A stretch of DNA of 64,000 nt from Tubiluchus corallicola (lineage: Eukaryota; Priapulida; Priapulimorpha; Priapulimorphida; Tubiluchidae). The stretch is from positions 186,001 through 250,000 of the forward strand of contig JAQGDQ010000096.1 of NCBI GenBank assembly GCA_030141605.1, in the 5' to 3' direction. The notes beneath the pieces were generated by a model. The model worked only from the letters and a program-made list of their open reading frames with translations. It ran no database searches and was not told the origin of the DNA. Shown in pieces: positions 1-10,200 of the stretch; position 1 is the first letter of the stretch; the number at the start of each line of letters is the position of its first letter. The position numbers and the translations under genes were made by a program.

Positions 1-39
1 GCAGATCCAGCAAGGGAATGAGATGACGTTTGTGAAGGA
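1..39 (-). CDS. Possible second exon of the ABL-like gene (partial)
   Basis: On the minus strand an acceptor (ctctag) at 45-40 is followed by an open stretch to the window edge. Joined in phase to the exon at 446-560 it continues as VLHKRHLIPLLDL after FEHT. The polypyrimidine tract is poor and the peptide matches ABL only loosely (the EH-x-AL-x-RP region of the family). It is listed because phase and position fit. Confidence 0.3.
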
Positions 40-445
40 CTAGAGTTATTGCCAATACCAGCATGTATATTTGACCGACAAGAGCGTGTGTCTGAAAAGT
101 TTATAAATACCAGTTGTCAAAATACAAAAGTGGCATCTTTTATTGAAATTCAATGACTCATAAATAAATAATGATTCAATGAACTAATTTAAGCGACACT
201 GACAACAACACTGATATAATTTAGCATCAAAACAAAGTATATCATTCTATTACAAGTAAATAGGCAAAATGCTACGACATCACTGTCTAGTCTTCACTCC
301 TTCAAATTTCACCGACTCACGTGACCTTAGTAAATAGCGCCAAGTAATGAAACGAATCTCTTAGTTTTCAGTTACAGGCTTACATTTGCAGCTAAGTAAT
401 ATCACATTAAACTATCTATAATACATTCTACATGTACAGACTTAC

Positions 446-560
446 CAGTATGTTCGAAAATATTAGTATTTTCTAGCTGTGTCTTCCTTTCTTTGGTTCT
501 GACAGACTTGCTTGCCTTCGACTTCACTCCTACCACCTCCTTCCCTACCTGGGCACCCAT
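446..560 (-). CDS. abl: First coding exon of an ABL-like non-receptor tyrosine kinase (N-terminal cap)
   Basis: Read on the minus strand, an ATG at 560 opens 38 codons plus one base and ends at a consensus donor (G|gtaag at 446/445). The peptide starts MGAQVGKE and ends NIFEHT. ABL 1b-type proteins start with MG-x-Q-x-GK, whose Gly2 is myristoylated, and carry an N-(V/I)-F-x-EH motif shortly before the SH3 domain; both landmarks are present, separated by a basic Lys/Arg/Ser-rich stretch. In the family the myristoylated cap docks on the kinase C-lobe and holds the enzyme inactive. SH3, SH2 and kinase exons would lie left of this window. The assignment rests on two short motifs in a 38-residue exon, so another myristoylated protein is possible. 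Confidence 0.6.
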
Positions 561-930
561 AAGCCTAATAACACATCATATAACACGCAAGCAGCGATTT
601 ACTGTAAAATATGCCAATTAATAAATTTACGGTTAATAATTTTTACATTTCTGAGTGTAAAACTGATAACATTCCTAATTTTGTAAATGCTAATAAAATA
701 ATACAGGAATCATAACGCAAAAACTGAGAAACAAGAGCACAACATGTGATGATGTCATAGGGATATAGGCAAGCGCAGTACCAACCAGCAACCATAGATT
801 CTAAAATGGTTTAGTTCAGTCCATAGTTCAACCAGAAAGCTTTAATTTTTTTGGTTTCAAGGACTTCAACCAATAATCTGTCTGATTTAACTTTTTCTCA
901 CTTGACATGTATTTGACTGCATAATGCAGG
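561..930. other. Intergenic, upstream of the ABL-like exon
   Basis: No coding potential on either strand. The promoter and any 5' UTR exon of the minus-strand ABL-like gene could lie here, but no convincing core promoter motif is visible. Confidence 0.4.
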
Positions 931-1680
931 CCTACATGTATTTTGTTTCTCTTATACATAGGGTGTAACATAACATTTCGCTGGAACAAGTACTATAGAA
1001 ATCGGATTTGAATCGAACTGAATTTCAGGCTACCGAATTCGAATTATGATGAATTCGAATTCAGTATTAAAATTTTTCGAATAAACTACGAATTTTTAAT
1101 AAAGCTAACAGTAAAACTCGATTTATTTTTGTAGATTGGCACCACTCACCTATCACCAAGACTATAATGACTAATTTGTGTAGCTAATATTAAGAATTAC
1201 AGTGGAAGTAGTTTGATGCACTTAACAATCTAATAACTCTACTTTTGCTTGTTGTTTTTAAGTGACGTGTTTGAGATTAGTTACTGTTTCTTATTTATTT
1301 AGTAGCCTACATGTATTTTGTTTCTCTTATACATAGGGTGTAACATAACATTTCGCTGGAACAAGTACTATAGAAATCGGATTTGAATCGAACTGAATTT
1401 CAGGCTTCCGAATTCGAATTATGATGAATTCGAATTCAGTATTAAAATTTTTCGAATAAACTACGAATTTTTAATAAAGCTAACAGTAAAACTCAATTTA
1501 TTTTTGTAGATTGGCACCACTCATCTATCACCAAGACTATAATGACTGATTTGTGTAGCTAATATTAAGAATTACAGTGGAAGTAGTTTGATGCACTTAA
1601 CAATCTAATAACTCTACTTTTGCTTGTTGTTTTTAAGTGGCGTGTTTGAGATTAGTTACTGTTTCTTATTTATTTAGTAG
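931..1680. repeat. Two-copy tandem duplication, 375-bp unit
   Basis: The segment beginning cctacatgtattttgtttct at 931 recurs at 1306 and runs to about 1680. By eye the copies differ at about five single bases (for example gctacc/gcttcc, aaactcg/aaactca, cacctatc/catctatc, gtgacg/gtggcg), so the duplication is recent. Each unit carries GAATTCGAAT-type palindromes also seen near 2060, 25010 and 25260. Confidence 0.95.
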
Positions 1681-2103
1681 CCTTAAATAATGTTTAACTG
1701 CACGTCCTACAAGTTGCTTCTGAAAATTAATATAGACTTAAAGGATATTAAATAATTATTTAGTCGTGTGCAAAGGCCATGCTAACAGCACAAATATTTT
1801 CTGAAATTTAATTACTATAATGAATCCGCAATCCAAACTTCAGAAGGAAGCTTATCGCCAATGCTGACGAAATTTTCACACTCAGTACTTATTTTCTTTT
1901 TACTGCAGCTTACAAAGTAGCGCATAATTGCTTTGGTTCTATAGTAAAAAAATAATAGATATTTTGAAAAATAGTCCACAAAAATCTTGGCTAAATTGTT
2001 CAGACTGTATATGATATTTCAAATATTTTAATGACAAAGAAACGAAAGTATGTGGAGCACTCGAATTCGACTGGAACGTCCGAACTCGATCGTTTGATGC
2101 TCA
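966..2103. mobile_element. Candidate hAT-like non-autonomous element carrying the tandem duplication
   Basis: Near the left side is tagggtgtaac, and near 2096 is atgctcac, the reverse complement of the GTGAGCAT left end of the element at 24986. Both regions share GAATCGAAC(C/T)GAATTTCAG and an adjacent (c/g)agtaaaact segment. No target duplication was recognised and the ends are uncertain, so this is an inferred family membership. Confidence 0.3.
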
Positions 2104-2524
2104 CTTCTAGCTAGAGGGTACAAAATACAACCAGTATGTTGCATTAGAGAACTGCTCAATCAATTGAGAATCTATTATGTCCACAATCATTGTATAGTGT
2201 GGAAGACTCGCGCATTTCGTGCAACATGTAATCTTGATAGAGATGATGGGAAATCATGTAACACATCCTGCAGAAGTCTCCTGAGTCCTGAGTATCTTTT
2301 GCGGGAATATCCTGAGTCGTCTTTTGAACATCAATTATCTTAGCTTCCACCCTATCTATTAGAAAGCTCCATCAAAACTGAGGTCCAGTGAATTTCCAAG
2401 CCAGTCAGTTCAATCAGTTCCACTCATGCTTTTCAACATTACAGGCTGTGTGGGATGCACAAGGTTTCCAATGCCTTCACACTAGATATTGAGGGCATGA
2501 TCGATTCTCAATTGATTGTAACCG

Positions 2525-2690
2525 AATAGGTGTATTGTATAATATACTGTATTGTAGTGCAGATCGTAACGTGTACTGTAGTGTAGTGTATATGGCGTAT
2601 GGTATATGATATAGTACGGTAGGGTACGATCAGGTACTTTTCAGTATGGTATAGTGCAGCATGGTATGGTAACTACGGGAATATCGTTTG
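2525..2690. repeat. Degenerate GTATG/GTATA simple repeat
   Basis: The stretch is built of imperfect gtat(a/g)gt units (tgtagtgtagtgtatatgg, tatggtatagtgcag and similar) with no reading frame. It is followed, at 2765-2930, by another diverged array with units resembling ccaagtgtcctaattac. Confidence 0.6.
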
Positions 2691-2764
2691 CTTTCAATAA
2701 ACAACATGATGATTTCGACAAGCTAGCTATTTCACGTGTTTATTGTTGCAGAAATGTCTAATTA

Positions 2765-2930
2765 CAAATTGTTAGAATGACTAGCTGCCAATTTGTCAAG
2801 TGTCCGTAATTATGCCACCTTCCAGTTACAATATGCATAAATCATCTGGTGCACCAAGTGCCTAATTCCAAAGCATTCATGATTCAGGTTGTCCAATGAC
2901 CAGATACCAAATGTCCTAGTTACCTTTATT
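2765..2930. repeat. Diverged short minisatellite
   Basis: Loose units around ccaa-ttgtcaagtgtcc, accaagtgcctaattcc and accaaatgtcctagttacc recur about every 20 to 50 bases. This is one of several decayed arrays in the window built the same way (compare 7690-8400 and 32385-32530). Confidence 0.4.
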
Positions 2931-3111
2931 TAAAGCGTGTCATTTTTTTCCTGTCACAACGTCTGAACTGAATGAATGCATGAAACTTTTAAACCGCTTT
3001 TGATGAACAATCTAATATGATTTGCATTCATATTGCAATTATGTGAATGTGTGAGACTGACTGAGGAGAGTTGGGATTGAATAATCCATACAGTCCACCT
3101 CCTATAGGCCA

Positions 3112-3199
3112 CCAAGAAGAAAAGAAGAAGAAGAAGAAGGTGATGATGGAGATGATGGTGGTGGTGATGGTGGTGGTGATGGTGGCGATGATGATGATT
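3112..3199. repeat. GAA / GATGGT trinucleotide tract
   Basis: A run of aag units passes into gatgat and ggtggtgat units. The poly-His and poly-Ile open frames it produces on the minus strand are artefacts of the repeat. Confidence 0.95.
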
Positions 3200-3919
3200 T
3201 GGACGAATGGCCAATGAAACATTTGAGCCAAGCTTGTTATAACACCATACGCCTACTATACTGTTTAATGCCATTACATTCAGTGAGCCTGCCCGTGCCA
3301 GCTCTGCCTTGCAGCAAACTTCCTAGCGATTTTGCATTAACCAGTATAAATTCGCCGACAAATTTAAAGCTGATTACTGTCATAGAAACGTGCCTATTCA
3401 TACGTCTAAAATACGAAAAGCACAAGTTTCTCGTAAGCATATTCGCTTTCACATACTTGGAAATTTAATTCCATAAAGTGCTTTGATATTATTACAATAA
3501 TGTTAATCAACAGTTAAACGTAGAGGGATTAACTGAGGCTCTGAAAATTGTGAGCCAACCAAGACTCGCAGCAGGCCTCACGTACTATGCATACGAGTTA
3601 TAAAATATTATATACTATTAATTAATAATTAATAAATAAATAATTAAAAAATTGTAAGGCAGGCAGGATAATTGAATTCTTACAAATCCTTATTAAATCA
3701 TTCTTGCATTCCAGTGTAAATCGAACCTCATCAAAGTCTAGCAAGAATCCAGACTAGCTGTATTAGAATTTTTAATTCCGATGTCTTAACAGCTGAATTG
3801 ATACTGACAGTAGAGAAATGTGGCTGTGTGGTTTATGCAATTCTAGAAACTGTGAAAAACAAGTTCGACTCGGATTGTTAATCTAGAAACTGAATGAACT
3901 CAATTGCGTTGATCAGAAA
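3200..3919. other. Intergenic, nothing recognised
   Basis: AT-rich unique sequence. Short overlapping open frames on both strands between 3200 and 3470 have no recognisable protein features. Confidence 0.4.
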
Positions 3920-4345
3920 TGATCGCCATCTTAAGATTGGAAAAAAGACAATCCGACTCCGTCCATCAATGCGCAATTTGTTCTAGTATATTTCTGGGGA
4001 GCTTCGTGATGATCCGTTCGGAATTGGCAGAGGCCTTAGCTTTTTTCGAAATTCATGTTACTGCCACCATCTTAAATTCAAATAGGTGATAGAAAATCCG
4101 AGTCTGTCACCTGATGCTGAATTCCTTCTAGTATATTTTTATAAACCTTCAAGAAGATCCGTCGTGAACTGACGGAGTCCTGGCCTTTGTTGAAAAAAGT
4201 ATTTTCATTCCATCTTTAATTCAAAATGTCGGATCAAAAATTTGACTCCGCCAATCATTTCGGCATTTTAGTATATTCGTGTGAAGCTTCATGAAGATCT
4301 ATTGTAAATTCACGTAACCGTAGACTTTTTACAAAAACGACATAT
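3920..4345. repeat. Three-copy diverged tandem repeat, about 142-bp unit
   Basis: Copies start at the ccatctt(a)aa motif at 3926, 4067 and 4210 (spacings 141 and 143). Each then has a tccga(c/g)tc(c/t)g block, a tagtatatt block, a gaagatccgt-like block and a final run of t or a. Divergence is considerable, so this is an old array. Confidence 0.8.
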
Positions 4346-4916
4346 CCTCCCAACAACAAGAACAACAAGGAACGACATCCAGATGAGTAGCGATTTTGAC
4401 CGAGCCCTCGCCCAATAAAATCATTTGGCATTTTTATATGATATTTGTAAACTCGGGAACATCAAATTTTAGGACCGGTCAATGGTATATGTTTTGTACT
4501 AGCTGGTAATTCAAGATAACGTTATACGCTGTACAATGTATTCCTTGTGTAATAATTGACGCTTCTTGAATTACTAGTTTAAATTAGGAATCAATAATAA
4601 TGTACATGTTACAACGATGCAATGAACTAATGCGAAGGACAACATTATTTCGAAAAATTAATACGATTGTCAAAAATAAAAACTTGATGATTAAAATAAG
4701 CAGGTAATGAAATGTATGATATTCATAAGTGTTTCGCTACAAAGCTTTCCCAGGCAAAGTTGTGTAACGTAAACTCACCAATAAGAAACGCCTGCACTTA
4801 GGCATACATTATTGTTATTGTCAATCCAAACATTATTGTGCTTTAGGTATAGCAAACAAGCTATGTCAATTAAATGCAATGGATATATCTGTAGTTATTT
4901 TACTGTAATGATTGAG

Positions 4917-6875
4917 GCACGTTGAGGCAGTGTCCTTTCAAGTAAAATGTTTAATTTTTACTACTACGGTCTAAGCGGGACGCTTTCTCAAGCCGGTGTT
5001 GGTTGTCACATTAGCAATAAGGTTGTAAATCGTTTAACATATGCTGACGACTTATGTAATACAGCTACAACAATATCTGCTTTTCAGGTTTTTGTAAACT
5101 GTTTTGCTACTAATCATGATGTTATAATAAATACGATTAATACGCACTATCGATCTTTATCAAAAGTATAATAATTTTTTACAAACAAATTAGGTAGCTA
5201 ATTTCGTAACATTAGGTAAGCTATAGGATTAGTTTGAGCAGCGTGCGCTTACGGAAAGCCACAACAATCTTACAAAAAGTCACGAATTCTCCCAATTACG
5301 TCACGACTTTCAAGTGAATGGCGGCAACCACCACGCCTGAAAATTTCTATTCAGAGATAGTATATTTTATATTTATGCTTTATAGGCAGTTCTTTGCAAA
5401 TTTCTTTGTTATATTTTTCTAAATTTAAGTGACAGCGGTAAAATAAACCCAACATACTGAGTGACTTATTCTTTCCTTTAAATAAACAAAGCATGCAGGA
5501 ACACGTCCCTACAAATACAAATTAAAAAAATACCATAATCTATAACAAACACATCTACATATATATATATATATATATATATCGCAGTGCTGGTTGAATA
5601 CACTAATTCTTAGCAACATTAAACCGTATCTTTCAATTTAGAATTACGTGTTTTTGAAATTTTATACACATAGTTAATCGACAATTTCTTAACTTCCATA
5701 TCTCCACTTTTATTTAAAAATATAAAGTTATCAATATCGCACATGGATGGGTATTCTGGAAAAATATCTGATATTTGATTTAAGAACGCAGTAATAAGAC
5801 GAGGTTATGATAGTTTGGCCTAAATTCATGTCTGGTATAAACTTTAGAAAAATAACTTTTAATGGCAGTGTATTAAGTGAAACTAGCAGAGAAAAATACC
5901 TTGGGTATTGGTTAACAAATGATAACCGAGACGACTGTAATTATGCTAACGCAGCAAGGTAAATCGTATGCTCTCATATCGACTCTCTGCTTATAGACTA
6001 GCAGTAAAAATACTACTTTCTAAACCATTTGTACTACATATTTATGGATTATCACTTTGAAGACAATTTTATAACTACATTCTTACAAACATCAGAGCTG
6101 TTTAATGAAGGATTAGCCATAATTTTCAGAGTTCAGTATCTGCACACTGCAAGCAGAATCACAGACGAATTGAATTTGCCGCATTTTAAAGTGCTGGGAA
6201 AAAGTGTTTTTATAGTACCATGTGCCATACAATGACAGTAAGCAATTCTCTTGTAGCCAATATTTTAAATAGTGACGTATACTTGCGTTTTCTAATATGG
6301 ATCAAGTGGAGAGACAAGCTGTTTGCTAACAGAATTGTAAACACTTGGAATGCTTTCGTAGTTGATACTACTAGTTTGTTAGTTTTTAGCGATTGATTAA
6401 TTAATGTTAATTTACCGCCTTATTGTAACTTTATTCGAAACATGTACGATTGTCATAGGCGTTATTGGTTCTCTCCAAATTAAACTATTGTATAAACGTG
6501 TTGTATATACAGTAGTATATAATTCATATTTAGTTACATTGTATTAGAAGCCTTTTAACCAGATATGTTCAATTTTAGCGTATCGTTTTTATAGATTTTA
6601 TTTTTGTGCGTCATTTTACATTTTTTTAGAAACAGCATAAGTGCTGCTTGCGCCTGCTAGTACTATTAATTTTGAATATATGTATAAATGTCAATAAATA
6701 CAAATATTAATAAAAATAAATATTTGCACATTAATTTTAGTTTAACTTTCTAATTAGTTTTCTAATATCGTAAATATCGATATGTAGTTTGTAGTTTTAG
6801 TTTTTTATATGCTTGTATTTTATGCTACATGGGCGGGGAGTCTGAAATAAAGTTGTTTATCTGTCTATCTATAGC
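4917..6875 (+). mobile_element. Dead, 5'-truncated non-LTR retrotransposon (CR1/L2-like LINE)
   Basis: Translation of the plus strand gives reverse transcriptase pieces in order, broken by stops and frameshifts. At 4925-5150 is a GSVLSSKMFNFY-like block, then GVGCHISNKVVNRL and the catalytic YADD. At 5825-5960 is a thumb-like block with EKYLGYWLTND. At 6120-6390 is a C-terminal block ending FANRIVNTWNAF. A non-coding 3' region ends in tctgaaataaagttg and tatct units near 6875, typical of CR1/L2 tails. Upstream endonuclease and ORF1 are missing. No full open frame survives, so it cannot be autonomous. Confidence 0.85.
5557..5582. repeat. (AT)n microsatellite
   Basis: Uninterrupted at dinucleotides, lying inside the decayed LINE body. 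Confidence 0.95.
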
Positions 6876-7200
6876 GTAAACAGCAAACTAACGGCGCTAA
6901 AATAAGTGCGTCAAAATAAATCTAAAATTTTTGCATTGTTTAAAACGTTTTACCAGACATTCGCAAAACCTATTTTGGGCAAAAAGTTTTCGTATAGGAC
7001 GGATCTACTGGGAAGTCAATATTTTATGCGCATGAACATGCGTTTCACGATAACATTAAAGTATAGATGAGCAGCGTATAAGTTTGTTGAATGCTTCCCT
7101 GACAGAATTACATGGTTTATGTGAATATTCTTGTTTTTCTCTCGCAGTATTATTATAAGATTACTAAGAAATTTTGTGACTAATTAATTTTTAGTTTGGA

Positions 7201-10200
7201 ATGAAGCACGTATTTGTGTGGTTTTGTTGTCTGGCAGCAGGTGCGGTTGTCTTAACCTCACAATCTGGAGTGCGATGGCACAAGCAAATGCGAACGTTAG
7301 ATGCTAATAACAATAATCGTGCAGTAAACAATCAACAAAGTTTTAATAAACGATCTTGGCGGTTCTCGCACTTGCCGGGTGAAGTAGTGAACTTGGGCAA
7401 TCAGTTCTGGGAAACAAAAAGGAAAAATACTCAAATTCATGATCTCAATATCTCGTTTAACCGTTGGAATGATAGGCACTCACAATCAGTTAAAAGAAAC
7501 AATCACAAAAGTGAGCTGCCCTTTGATGTGTCACTAGATTCTGGAGGCTTGTTGCATCTCTACTGGGATGTGAACTATGAAAAAAAGCTGATTACCTTTC
7601 AGGTAAATGTCAACTTGCAAGTCTTGTTTATTTTTCGATACTATTATATCGACGAAAACATCTCTCATGCTAATGTAGCTGCGCTAGTAAAGCCTTTCTA
7701 CTAAAACCCACTTCACAAGATATAAGGCCTCGCTTTCCCCATGTGCTGATAAAGCCACTCCACTGAGAAACGACACCCATCATGTTAATGGTGAAGCCCT
7801 CTCATGTGCTAGTGTAGCCATTGATGAAGTCACTCTCAGATTGATGAAGCCCACTCCCAAATTGATGAAGCCCAGTGTCAAACTTATGAACTCCACCCAC
7901 CCAGACCGTTGAACCCCATTCCCTTACTGATGAAGCCCACATTATACTGATAAAGTCCACTAACCAATGATAGCGCCTGTTTCTAAACTGATGAAGTTCA
8001 CTCTCATACTGATGAAGTTCACTTCCGGATTGATGATACCGACCCTCAAATTGATGAAGCCTATTTCGAAACTGATGAATATCACTTCCAAGCAGATGAG
8101 GCCCGTACTGTAGGATCCACTTCCAGTATGTTGATGAAGCATAATCTTGTACTGGCACACTTCTCTAGGAAAGGAAAAGGACTCTAGTACTGGGTACTGA
8201 TAAAACACACTACTGTCATTTCGATTGATTAAGTGATTCTTGTTCTGACGAGGCCTATTCCTATGCTGATTAAGTTCATACCATTACTGATGAAGCCTGC
8301 TCAGACACATTCTTTCACAAGTGGATCATGTTTTCTATATTGATGCTTATTTCCATACAAATGAAGCCCAGTGTGAAGACAATGTTAATAAAAGCCTTTA
8401 TGCTGCTTTAAAAAAGTCTACAAGTAGTTTCGTGTAGATTTAGTAAATCTCAGCTACTGTGTTGGCAAAGCTGTCCGTTGCAGTGTTTAAAGTTTTAAAC
8501 ATGATTTTGATCTAAATGAATTGTTTAGTATTCATTTAACCAAGTCGAACTTCGTGTTAAATAATGTCGTATCATAACCAATAAATATTCACAAAAGGCT
8601 TACTTTCTATTTCAGATAAAAAGTAACTTTAGCATTAAAGAAGGAAACTGGGTAGCAGTGGGCTTTTCCGACTATGGCAAACTTAGCAATGCGGACCTGT
8701 GCATCTTTTGGCTTGATTCGTTTGGTAATGTGCACTTTAAGGTAATGGTTGTATAATGACAGGTAAAACGTTCTTCACATTATAAATTTTAGCTCAAACA
8801 GTTTAATTTTTCGTGTTCTTTGCGTAAATTGGCAGTGTTAGCGTTTGAAAAGCAAGGACTATTACTAGCAGCATTAGTAGCTAGGTTCATCTGTATCGAT
8901 AAGAATACATTAGTGACAACGCATCAAAACTGGGGCCAATTTGTTCAAACTTTATTTGGTTACAAACTCACAATATATGCTGCGGTTTTAATGGTGTGAT
9001 GCAGAAATCCCAGATATAAACTATGGCGGGACTTGGAGTACAGCTATTTTATCTATTACGCAGTGGCTCTTACCAGAACTGTGCAGTGAGTAATTGACTT
9101 ATGATCAACACGTATTAAGGAAACGTACTTTCTGTCCACTTTAATTACTATTAGGTTAGAGTATTTATTGACAGAGCTTGTAGTTTAGGGAAGCCCACGG
9201 TTGTCAAGGGATAACTCACTTGTGACTACCGTGAAAGCGGTGACATAACGCCTAGGTTAGGGCATTTCCAGCTGCAAGTAGCACATGAACTGCGTTACAT
9301 TTACAACCAATAAAAAATGCATTGGACAAAATTAATCACGCTTTCGTCGAATTATACAACAAAGCAGATAATTCCAGTATCTTTATCTTTTTTACAGTTG
9401 TGTAGTTTATCATAGGACAAATAGCAATATTATATCTTTCAATAAATCCTAGTCACATACGATGCATCTAAAAAATTTGCGCATATAAAATTGGTAAGAA
9501 GATATCTGAGTGCTAGGTAAGACTGCGAGCTATGCGCATGACTATTATACTAATTCCTACTTGTTGATAGGCCTATTAATTTTACTTCAAATTTGGTAAA
9601 ACACAGGAATTCCTTTATTGGTTTATAGCGCCATGAGGTTGTCAACATCTTTTGTGTGTTCCTGATGAAAATCAAATATTAACTGCTGGCTAAGGTGACA
9701 TTCTAGAGACTGCTTTCGAAAATTTCCCAAGAGTCTAAAATGACTTATGACTTTAGGTACATGTATAATAGTTGCTTAAATTCTGTGGCAATCATGTTGT
9801 CTAGATGCTTGAGAAAGGAGAGAAAGAAAGGGAGAGAGAGAAAGAGAGAGAAAGATAGAAAGGGGGGAGGAAGGGAAAGAGAGACGTGCCTCGTTGCCCA
9901 ATCAACTAATAGAATGATAATTAACTTATGCAAATGACTTACTGATGCAATTGACTGAGTAACTAACTAATTCGGTAGTCACTGTAACTGTTCAAGTTTC
10001 ACTATGTGCTTGACTAACTGTCTGGTGAATTGCTTAACTTACAGAAACGGGCGGTTGATTCCTAACGTACCAACTGCTTGACTGACCGACTTACTGTGTT
10101 GATAGTGTGTATACATGTTGTGTACAAGTTTGTCTGCCTAATTCAGTGACAAACTGTCTAAGTAATAGTAATAGACTGATTATAAACACAAAAAGTTAAA

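Noticed and set aside
2954-3274. Histidine-rich minus-strand open frame
   Set aside because: The poly-His/poly-Ile runs come entirely from the GAA/GATGGT trinucleotide tract.
7802-8208. HQF/FIS-repeat minus-strand open frames
   Set aside because: Produced by the degenerate minisatellite in DBH/TBH intron 1; there is no start context and the units are not in a constant frame.
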